From positions 1 through 12,896 of the forward strand of contig JAEWLI010000233.1 of assembly GCA_023393375.1 (NCBI GenBank): DNA of 12,896 bases, given 5' to 3'. Origin of the DNA: Bacteroidota bacterium (GTDB lineage: Bacteria; Bacteroidota; Bacteroidia; Cytophagales; Cyclobacteriaceae). This document shows, piece after piece, positions 1 to 7,024 of this stretch; the first letter of the stretch is position 1; every line of letters begins with the position of its first letter. The position numbers and the translations under genes were made by a program. The notes under the pieces were generated by a model, which made no database searches, was not told where the DNA came from, and was given only the letters and a program-made list of their open reading frames with translations.

Positions 1-1982
1 GGGCTACGCTTATCATAGTAGGGGTAAATCAGGAGGTAATGAATTCCAGAAAGAGGGTTCAGTTTACAGAAGACATTATACGGGCTACTACTTTTTTTGA
101 AAACCACACCGGAATTCAACTCCATCATGCGGGTTTGCCATTTATCAGAACCATAGTTTCTGAAAAAGTACAAAGTGAGATGCAGTTGTTTCTGGTATTG
201 TCAGTATTAGTCACCGCTCTCATTCTTTTATTTTTATTCCGATCATGGGATGCGGTAGTTTTTCCACTCATTATTATTTCGGTAGTGGTCATTTGGTCTA
301 TGGGCACATTGGCACTTTTTGGATATAAGATCACAATTCTTTCAGGACTCATCCCTCCTATCATTGTGATAATCGGAATTCCCAACAGCATTTATTTATT
401 AAACAGGTATCATCAGGAGATCGATAAGCACGGCAATAAAATGAAAGCATTAAGCCGTGTGATCAGAAAAGTGGGAATAGTGACCCTGATCACAAACTTC
501 ACCACAGCTATTGGATTTCTGGTGCTTGGATTTACTGATATTGTTGTTTTAAAGGAATTTGGATTAGTAACAGGAATAAATATCCTGGCTACTTTTGTGG
601 TTAGTATCATCCTTATACCGGCTGTATTTGCTTATCTTCCAGCTCCACACGGAAAACAATTGAAGCACCTAAATTTCAGGTTAATCGACCGTGCCCTACA
701 TGACATCGATATTTTAGTGCACCGGCATAAATATTCTGTATTTGTGGTGACTATCCTGATTATAATCTTATCAACAATTGGGATGTACAGGATCAAACCT
801 GTGTCTTACATGGTCGATGATTTACCAGAGCAAAGCACCATTAAAAAAGATCTTGCTTTTTTTGAACAAAACTTTGGAGGGGTCATGCCCTTGGAAATAA
901 TGGTAGATACGGGAAGGAAAAAAGGAATTATAAGGCCAAACACTCTTTCAGCGGTAGAAGAACTGGAGTTTTATCTTGATGCTATTCCGGAAATTTCCAA
1001 ACCAGTATCAATTGTGGGTTTTATAAAAGCCGCGCGACAGGCTTTTTATAATCAGAATCCCGATTTCTATGCCCTTCCGGGAAATGACCGAAATTTTATT
1101 TTGCAGTATTTTCAGGGACAATCTGATGCTACCGGATTGATCGATAATTTTGTAGATGCTACCGGCCAGAAACTTAGGATATCCATGAATATAGCCGATA
1201 TTGGTTCTGTCAGAATGGATTCTCTGATCCAATACAAGATACAACCTAAAATTCAGGAAATATTTGAGGGAAAAGAAATGGAAGTTACCGTAACCGGTTC
1301 TTCACCGCTATTTGTTAAAGGGAATAAATTCTTGATAGATAATCTTCAAATGAGCCTGATTCTTGCTTTTTTGTTAATCTCTATTATTATGGCCATCCTT
1401 TATATGAATTTCAGGATGATCATTATTTCTCTCATACCTAACATCATTCCCCTGTTAATAAGTGGTGCAATTATGGGGTTCTTCGGCATTCCGTTAAAAC
1501 CCAGCACAGCATTGATCTTCAGCATTGCATTTGGTATTTCTGTTGATTATTCCATTCATTTTCTGGCAAAATACCGACAGGAACTATTTAGCAATAATTT
1601 TTTCGTGCCACTGGCTGTTAGCCGAAGTATTGGTGAAATAGGTTCAAGCATGATCTATACATCTATCGTTTTATTCGCAGGATTCATTATTTTTGCAGGC
1701 TCAGAATTTGGTGGCACTATTGCTTTGGGAATTATGACATCCACAACTTTGTTAATAGCAATGTTCACCAACCTGATTGTACTACCATCTTTGTTGCTGG
1801 CTTTTGATGACGGAAAAAGAAAGACACATGAATACGCTCTTATAGAGCATTATGATGAGTTCTACCAGGAAGATGAAGACGAAGAGATCGATTTGGATTT
1901 GATAGAACTACAAAGTTTTGGACTGGCTTCTACTGAAGATGAGCAAAATCAGGTGGAATCACAGTATAGAAATATTAAGTAA
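1..1982 (+). CDS. RND/MMPL-family transporter, 5'-truncated by the window edge
   Basis: This is the C-terminal part of an inner-membrane RND-superfamily exporter of the MMPL/SSD type, which uses the proton gradient to move hydrophobic or lipid-like substrates. The frame is open to the left edge (first full codon at base 3, reading ATLIIVGVNQEV before the ATG at 39), so that ATG is internal and roughly 100-150 N-terminal residues are missing. Counting the codon at 39 as residue 1, there are membrane segments at about 50-67, 74-94, 103-122, 148-164 and 178-199, then TM7 at 233-250, a periplasmic domain at about 250-430, and five more segments at about 434-590. The second half has the typical GISVDYSIHF motif (Asp503, putative proton relay). 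The equivalent place in the first half reads GIPNSIYL, with Asn. The tail (about 600-647) is strongly acidic. The substrate cannot be told. It is 33 bases upstream of ileS, so cotranscription is likely. Confidence 0.9.
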   Translation, partial: ATLIIVGVNQEVMNSRKRVQFTEDIIRATTFFENHTGIQLHHAGLPFIRTIVSEKVQSEMQLFLVLSVLVTALILLFLFRSWDAVVFPLIIISVVVIWSMGTLALFGYKITILSGLIPPIIVIIGIPNSIYLLNRYHQEIDKHGNKMKALSRVIRKVGIVTLITNFTTAIGFLVLGFTDIVVLKEFGLVTGINILATFVVSIILIPAVFAYLPAPHGKQLKHLNFRLIDRALHDIDILVHRHKYSVFVVTILIIILSTIGMYRIKPVSYMVDDLPEQSTIKKDLAFFEQNFGGVMPLEIMVDTGRKKGIIRPNTLSAVEELEFYLDAIPEISKPVSIVGFIKAARQAFYNQNPDFYALPGNDRNFILQYFQGQSDATGLIDNFVDATGQKLRISMNIADIGSVRMDSLIQYKIQPKIQEIFEGKEMEVTVTGSSPLFVKGNKFLIDNLQMSLILAFLLISIIMAILYMNFRMIIISLIPNIIPLLISGAIMGFFGIPLKPSTALIFSIAFGISVDYSIHFLAKYRQELFSNNFFVPLAVSRSIGEIGSSMIYTSIVLFAGFIIFAGSEFGGTIALGIMTSTTLLIAMFTNLIVLPSLLLAFDDGKRKTHEYALIEHYDEFYQEDEDEEIDLDLIELQSFGLASTEDEQNQVESQYRNIK

Positions 1983-2015
1983 ATTATTTATAAACCTTAA
2001 GACACTTGTTGACCG

Positions 2016-5000
2016 GTGAAGTATAAAGAAAATAAGAGCATTGATTACGCAAAAGTTGGAGAAGAAATCTTGTCGTTCTGGAAAAAGAACAGAATTTTTG
2101 AACAATCAATAGATATAAGAGCAGGGTCCCCTCCATTTACATTTTATGAAGGGCCTCCCTCAGCTAATGGCACTCCCGGTATTCACCATGTAATGGCCCG
2201 TGCAGTGAAGGATATTTTCTGCCGGTACAAAACCATGAAAGGCTTTCAGGTGAAAAGGAAAGGCGGATGGGATACTCATGGCCTTCCAGTGGAATTACAG
2301 GTTGAAAAAGAACTCGGCATCACTAAAGAAGATATTGGTAAGTCCATCTCCATAGAGGAATATAATGCCAAATGTCGTGAGGCAGTAATGAAATATACCG
2401 ATGAATGGAATGAGCTTACAGAAAAAATTGGTTATTGGGTAGACCTTGATCGTCCATATATTACCTATAAAAGGGATTATATGGAAACTTTATGGTATTT
2501 ATTAAAAGAGTTTTATAAAAAAGGGCTGTTATATAAAGGATATACCATCCAGCCTTACTCGCCAGCAGCGGGTTCAGGACTTAGTTCCCACGAACTAAAC
2601 CAGCCTGGTTGTTACCGGATGGTAAAAGACACCTCCATTGTAGCTCAATTTAAGATCAAGAGAAACCAACATCCTTTAATTGCAAAGTTGTTTGATCAAG
2701 CTGACGAAGAAGTATTTTTTCTTGCCTGGACTACCACTCCCTGGACTTTGCCGGGAAACAACGCTTTGGCAGTAGGTGATAAAATTGTGTATGTAAAAGT
2801 AAAGACATATAACCAATATACTTTTAAACCTGTCAGCGTGGTGCTTGCCAAAGAATTAGTGGGCAAATATTTCAATTCCAAAGCTGAAGGAATCAATCTT
2901 GATGATTATAGGCCGGGTGATAAATTGATCCCCTATCAAATTACAGGAGAATTTACTGGTAGTGAATTAATCGGCCTTGAATACGAACAATTGATGCCCT
3001 ATGTCCCATTGCCATATCCTGCTTTTACTGTAATCTCCGGTGATTTTATCACTACTGAAGATGGAACTGGAATCGTGCATATCTCTAAAACATTTGGAGC
3101 AGATGACTATCGGGTGAGTGTGAAAAACAATGTTCCCGGAGTAATTGTAAAAGACGAAGCCGGTAAAGAAATGCCCATAGTTGATAAACAGGGAAAATTT
3201 GTAAAAGAGATTACGGATTTTGCCGGCATGTATGTAAAAAACTATGAGGGCAAAGATGAAAATGATCCTGAATACCGTAACACGGATGTATTGATTGCCA
3301 TCAAGTTGAAGGAAGAAAATAAGGCATTTAAAGTAGAGAAATACGAACACTCCTACCCTCACTGCTGGCGTACCGACAAACCGGTATTATATTATCCCAT
3401 GGATTCTTGGTTTATCAAAACAACAGCTTTCAAACAAAGACTGGTAGAATTGAACAATACCATCAATTGGAAGCCGGCATCTACAGGATCCGGCAGATTT
3501 GGCAACTGGCTGGAGAATTTGGTGGATTGGAACCTCAGCCGCTCCAGGTATTGGGGCACACCATTGCCAATTTGGGTATCTGAAGATCAAAAAGAAGAAA
3601 AATGTATTGGTTCATTGGCCGAACTTCAATCTGACGTTGAATTATCCATCAAGGTGGGTTTTATGAAAAACCCATTACCTGAAGATTTTGATCTACACCG
3701 GCCATTTGTAGATGATATTATTCTGGTAAGTCCGAAAGGTCAGAAAATGTATCGCGAGCCTGATTTAATTGATGTTTGGTTCGATTCAGGAGCAATGCCC
3801 TATGCACAGTGGCATTATCCTTTCGAAAATAAAGAGATATTTGAAAGCGGATTTCCTGCCGATTTTATTGCAGAAGGTGTAGACCAAACCCGTGGTTGGT
3901 TTTTTACACTCCATGCCATTGCAGGGATGTTGTTTGAAAATGTTGCTTTCAAAAATGTGGTATCCAATGGGCTGGTGCTGGATAAAAATGGCAATAAAAT
4001 GTCCAAGCGATTGGGGAATGCCATCGACCCATTTAAAACCATAGCCCAATTTGGTCCTGATGCCACACGGTGGTATATGATTGCCAATGCCAATCCCTGG
4101 GACAATCTAAAATTTGATCTGGACGGTATTGCGGAAGTACAAAGACGGTTTTTTGGAACTTTACAAAATACCTATTCCTTTTTTGCATTGTATGCTAATA
4201 TAGACCATTTCAATTATTCTTCAAATCCAATTCCGCTTAGTGAACGGATGGAAAGCGATCGTTGGATCATTTCTAAACTGAATACGCTGATCAGCAAAAC
4301 AGATACTGCTCTTAATGATTATGAACCTACGAGAGCAGTTAGGGCAATACAGGATTTTGTAATAGATGACCTGAGCAACTGGTATGTACGGCTAAACAGG
4401 AAACGTTACTGGAAACCTTCTGAATCAGGTAATGGCACAGAGGATATTTCAAAAGATAAATTGGCTGCTTACCAGACCTTGTATGAATGTCTGATTACAG
4501 TAGCTAAGCTTGCTTCTCCGGTAGCTCCTTTTTATGCTGAAAAATTATTTCAGGATCTTAATATAGTGACGGGTATCGAAAAAGCGGCATCGGTACATTT
4601 AATCGATTTCCCTATAGCCAATCAGGATCTTATCGATGTGGATCTGGAAGAACGAATGGAACTGGCACAACGGATATCTTCTTTGGTGCATTCACTAAGA
4701 AAACAACACAGATTGAAAGTAAGACAGCCATTATCTAAAATTTTGGTTCCCGCCATCAATGAAAAAATCAGACAACAGATATCTGAAGTTGTGGAATTGA
4801 TAAAAACGGAGGTGAACATCAAGGACGTAGAATTTATTGATGAAAAATCTAGTCTGCTTACCAAACGTATTAAACCCAACTTTGCAAAATTGGGCCGTCA
4901 GTATGGTGCCAGAATGAAGGATATTACGAAAGCCATCCAAGCCATGAGTCAGGAAGATATTCGATTGTTGGAGAAAGAGCAGGTATTTGCTTTACAATTG

Positions 5001-5390
5001 GCAGATGTTCCGGTTACATTAGGTTTGGACGATGTAGAAATAACTTTTGAAGATATCCCTGGATGGTCGGTTGCCAGTGAAGGCAACATTACGATTGCCC
5101 TTGATATTAGATTGACAGAGGAACTTAAACGAGAGGGTATTGCCAGGGATCTGGTGAATAGAATTCAAAATATGCGAAAAGATATGGGCCTTGATGTACA
5201 GGATAAAATCAAAATCAGCGTTAAACCTGAAGATGAAATGGTGAAATCTGCACTTTCCATCTATAAAGAATATATTTGCACAGAAACACAGGCATTGAAA
5301 CTGGAGTTAACAGATCAGTTGCACGATGGCAACAACATGGAAATTGATGCTTATCAGATGATGATAAAAATTGAACAGGACCGAAATTAA
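2016..5390 (+). CDS. ileS: Isoleucine--tRNA ligase, type 2 (IleS2), GTG start
   Basis: Cytoplasmic class I synthetase charging tRNA-Ile with isoleucine. Its 1124 residues fit the long, eukaryote-like type 2 subfamily usual in Bacteroidota; no C-terminal Cys-rich zinc finger is seen. Visible landmarks: signature 1 region PPSANGTPGIHH (residues 47-58), the CP1 editing domain with WTTTPWTLPGNN from residue 238, DVWFDSGAMPYAQ from residue 586, GVDQTRGWFF, and KMSKR at 661-665, followed by the helical anticodon-binding region. The signature is GIHH (55-58) where the canonical motif is HIGH: the first and third residues are swapped. GTG at 2016 is chosen because an in-frame stop (2010-2012) lies just upstream and the next ATG falls close to the active site. 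No Shine-Dalgarno is evident, as is usual in this phylum. It is followed after 32 bases by lspA; the DksA/TraR-like gene often found between them in Bacteroidota is absent. Confidence 0.97.
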   Translation: MKYKENKSIDYAKVGEEILSFWKKNRIFEQSIDIRAGSPPFTFYEGPPSANGTPGIHHVMARAVKDIFCRYKTMKGFQVKRKGGWDTHGLPVELQVEKELGITKEDIGKSISIEEYNAKCREAVMKYTDEWNELTEKIGYWVDLDRPYITYKRDYMETLWYLLKEFYKKGLLYKGYTIQPYSPAAGSGLSSHELNQPGCYRMVKDTSIVAQFKIKRNQHPLIAKLFDQADEEVFFLAWTTTPWTLPGNNALAVGDKIVYVKVKTYNQYTFKPVSVVLAKELVGKYFNSKAEGINLDDYRPGDKLIPYQITGEFTGSELIGLEYEQLMPYVPLPYPAFTVISGDFITTEDGTGIVHISKTFGADDYRVSVKNNVPGVIVKDEAGKEMPIVDKQGKFVKEITDFAGMYVKNYEGKDENDPEYRNTDVLIAIKLKEENKAFKVEKYEHSYPHCWRTDKPVLYYPMDSWFIKTTAFKQRLVELNNTINWKPASTGSGRFGNWLENLVDWNLSRSRYWGTPLPIWVSEDQKEEKCIGSLAELQSDVELSIKVGFMKNPLPEDFDLHRPFVDDIILVSPKGQKMYREPDLIDVWFDSGAMPYAQWHYPFENKEIFESGFPADFIAEGVDQTRGWFFTLHAIAGMLFENVAFKNVVSNGLVLDKNGNKMSKRLGNAIDPFKTIAQFGPDATRWYMIANANPWDNLKFDLDGIAEVQRRFFGTLQNTYSFFALYANIDHFNYSSNPIPLSERMESDRWIISKLNTLISKTDTALNDYEPTRAVRAIQDFVIDDLSNWYVRLNRKRYWKPSESGNGTEDISKDKLAAYQTLYECLITVAKLASPVAPFYAEKLFQDLNIVTGIEKAASVHLIDFPIANQDLIDVDLEERMELAQRISSLVHSLRKQHRLKVRQPLSKILVPAINEKIRQQISEVVELIKTEVNIKDVEFIDEKSSLLTKRIKPNFAKLGRQYGARMKDITKAIQAMSQEDIRLLEKEQVFALQLADVPVTLGLDDVEITFEDIPGWSVASEGNITIALDIRLTEELKREGIARDLVNRIQNMRKDMGLDVQDKIKISVKPEDEMVKSALSIYKEYICTETQALKLELTDQLHDGNNMEIDAYQMMIKIEQDRN

Positions 5391-5422
5391 ACCTTCTATT
5401 AATATTACATAACTATAAACAC

Positions 5423-6097
5423 GTGAAATACTTTAAATTTTATCTGCTTAGCATCGGTGTCATCATAGTGGATCAGATAGTAAAATTGCTGGTATACTTC
5501 AACATGGTTCGTGGCCAGGAAATACCTGTTTTTGGTGACTGGTTCAAATTGCATTACACCCTAAATCCCGGAATGGCCTTTGGTATTGAGATCGGATCGG
5601 AGTATGGGAAACTCATATTAACGCTTTTTAGGATCATAGCGGTAGCAGGTATTAGTTATTATTTATACATGTTAGCCAAAAAGAAGGTTCATGTGGGGTT
5701 GATCTGGTGTGTAGCATTAATACTTGGAGGTGCAATAGGAAACGTGATAGACAGCACTTTTTATGGTGTCTTTTTAGATAATGCTCCTTATGGTGCAGTC
5801 ACACCCTGGTTTCACGGACAAGTAATTGATTTGTTTTATATTGATATTTGGGAAGGCCGGGTTGCAGATTGGGTGCCTTTATGGGGAGGCGAACACATCG
5901 CTTTATGGCCTATTTTTAATATTGCAGATGCCTCAATTTTTGTAGGTGTTGCAGTCATTTTAATTATGCAAAAGAAATTTTTTGCTGAAAATAATGAAAA
6001 CGACGAAAATACATCATTATCCGACAATGAAGGGGACAATCCTTCTGTACAGGAGGATGAAGATATCTTTGAAGAAAGAAAAACAGCAGATCAATAA
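5423..6097 (+). CDS. lspA: Lipoprotein signal peptidase (signal peptidase II), GTG start
   Basis: Inner-membrane aspartyl protease that removes the signal peptide from diacylated prolipoproteins just before the lipobox Cys. Conserved blocks are all present: VDQIVK with Asp17, TLNPGMAFG (46-54), GGAIGNVID with catalytic Asp110, VIDLFYID (134-141), and PIFNIADASI with catalytic Asp169. There are four hydrophobic segments. At 224 residues it is longer than the roughly 160 of E. coli LspA because of an insert between the two catalytic Asp (about 112-162) and an acidic Asn/Asp/Glu-rich tail after residue 188; long forms are common in Bacteroidota. GTG at 5423 gives the expected short N-terminus before the first membrane helix, and I see no ATG, GTG or TTG in frame between it and the ileS stop. 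It is the last gene of the apparent operon. The lipoprotein at the right of the window would be one substrate. Confidence 0.95.
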   Translation: MKYFKFYLLSIGVIIVDQIVKLLVYFNMVRGQEIPVFGDWFKLHYTLNPGMAFGIEIGSEYGKLILTLFRIIAVAGISYYLYMLAKKKVHVGLIWCVALILGGAIGNVIDSTFYGVFLDNAPYGAVTPWFHGQVIDLFYIDIWEGRVADWVPLWGGEHIALWPIFNIADASIFVGVAVILIMQKKFFAENNENDENTSLSDNEGDNPSVQEDEDIFEERKTADQ

Positions 6098-6165
6098 TTT
6101 CCAATTTTAGGAATCACTTCCAGTTTCCAGTTATGAGGATTGGATTGTCGTTTTCAGAAATATCA

Positions 6166-6193
6166 CTACTGAGTTTTAGTAGCCTATTTTTTT
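6166..6193 (+). terminator. Candidate rho-independent terminator after lspA
   Basis: A 5-bp stem (CTACT at 6166-6170 with AGTAG at 6178-6182) with a 7-base loop is followed, after CCTA, by seven Ts (6187-6193). It lies 69 bases past the lspA stop and would end the ileS-lspA transcript. The stem is short and AT-rich, so this is a modest call. Confidence 0.4.
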
Positions 6194-6439
6194 GCAATAA
6201 ATCCTTATGTAACTTGATTTATGTATAAAACCTCTGTTCATTCTTAAAATATATTTTTGCCACAGCTTTTTGTTTATTGGTTTTTCATACCGTTGTAATG
6301 AGGTTTATTTTCATATGTATTATTTTCGAACCCAATATTTCCTATATTAAAAGAGTAATTAAGATGGTCAAACATTGAACTCTTTGAACTTTTAAACTAT
6401 ATCTTTCCATACCTGCGCCAAGAGTCCAACCCACCAATG

Positions 6440-6579
6440 CGTCATACCCGCGCAAGCAGGAAACTCCTCACGATAACACAATTGTATGGTATAACCTCAA
6501 ATGATAGGTGATCATGGTTACTAAACTTATCGAATCTGAATACAAAACCCGGGAGATCCCTGCCTGCGCAGGGATGACG
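6440..6579. repeat. REPIN-like / MITE-like inverted pair of GC-rich palindromic units
   Basis: Two 29-base units in opposite orientation, 6440-6468 and 6551-6579, bound a 140-base element. Turned to the same strand they match at 23 of 29 positions by hand count; both have CGTCAT at the outer end. The right unit contains a perfect 8-bp hairpin, ATCCCTGC (6556-6563) with GCAGGGAT (6568-6575), loop CTGC. The left unit is more decayed. The layout, two GC-rich palindromic units facing each other about 80 bases apart in an AT-rich intergenic region, resembles REP doublets (REPINs), which are moved by RAYT transposases in other bacteria. No transposase is in the window, and no clear target duplication is seen at the ends. 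A decayed MITE is the alternative. Confidence 0.6.
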
Positions 6580-6704
6580 TCAAAGTCGTGAGTACGTTAT
6601 TACGTCATCGTTTATCTTCTTTGCAAATAATTTATGAAGTTTGAACAAGAACGGGTAATCTTTTTTAGTCATTGCCATAAGTCTTGCTACGAACTATCGG
6701 CTAT

Positions 6705-6837
6705 GCCCTTTCCCCTTGTCCCTTGTTCTATTCCTTTACTGAATACCGATTACCGAATACCTCCTTCTCCCCCGCGCTTGTTCCTTGCTCCTCCTTCCCC
6801 TTAATTATTCATTACTAATTTTTAATTATTAATTCTT
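6705..6837. repeat. Degenerate 7-base-period tract (19 heptads)
   Basis: The whole 133-base stretch can be cut into 19 successive 7-base words with no insertion or deletion. It is a mosaic of word families: pyrimidine words (CCCCTTG, TCCCTTG), then TGAATAC, CGATTAC, CGAATAC, then pyrimidine words again, then AATTATT-type words. By hand count neighbouring words agree at 71 of 126 compared positions, well above chance even for biased sequence. The opposite strand of 6761-6802 is G-rich with several G runs. Function unknown. Confidence 0.65.
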
Positions 6838-6867
6838 TTGGGAGTTGTGAAGGTGGTGAGCTAAATG

Positions 6868-6909
6868 TTCCTTGTTCCTTGTTCCTTTCTCCTTTCTCCT
6901 TTCTCCTTT
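6868..6909. repeat. Tandem heptad tract, six units
   Basis: Six consecutive 7-base units: TTCCTTG twice, TTCCTTT once, CTCCTTT three times. From 6882 to 6909 one strand is pure pyrimidine. It has the same period as the tract at 6705-6837 but is out of phase with it. Such a tract is prone to slippage and may vary between strains. Confidence 0.85.
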
Positions 6910-7024
6910 ATTATTATTTCCTTCCCCTCATTTTCAAAAAAAACCCATATAAAATCTCCATTTATGCGATCGATGCATTATTTTTAAATTCCTATTTATA
7001 ACCAGGGCTTAATTAACTTTCTTC

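Larger units (their letters stand above)
6098..7024. other. Long non-coding region between lspA and the pif1-like gene
   Basis: No credible gene is seen on either strand in these 927 bases. It holds, in order, the terminator candidate, an AT-rich stretch, a weak TGAACT/TTGAAC-type 7-base pattern at about 6365-6399, an inverted pair of GC-rich palindromic units, a long 7-base-period tract (6705-6837), a second tandem heptad tract (6868-6909), and an AT-rich leader before the helicase gene. I could not pick out a convincing Bacteroidota promoter (TTTG / TAnnTTTG) for the downstream gene. Confidence 0.8.

Noticed and set aside
33..41. GAGGTAATG at the left edge as ribosome site and start of the MMPL gene
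   Set aside because: The frame is open to the left edge and the residues before the ATG continue the family sequence. The missing first membrane helix and most of the first periplasmic domain show that the true start lies outside the window.
2967..3362. 131-codon frame on the minus strand inside ileS
   Set aside because: It lies fully inside a strongly conserved gene on the other strand and its translation has no recognisable domain.
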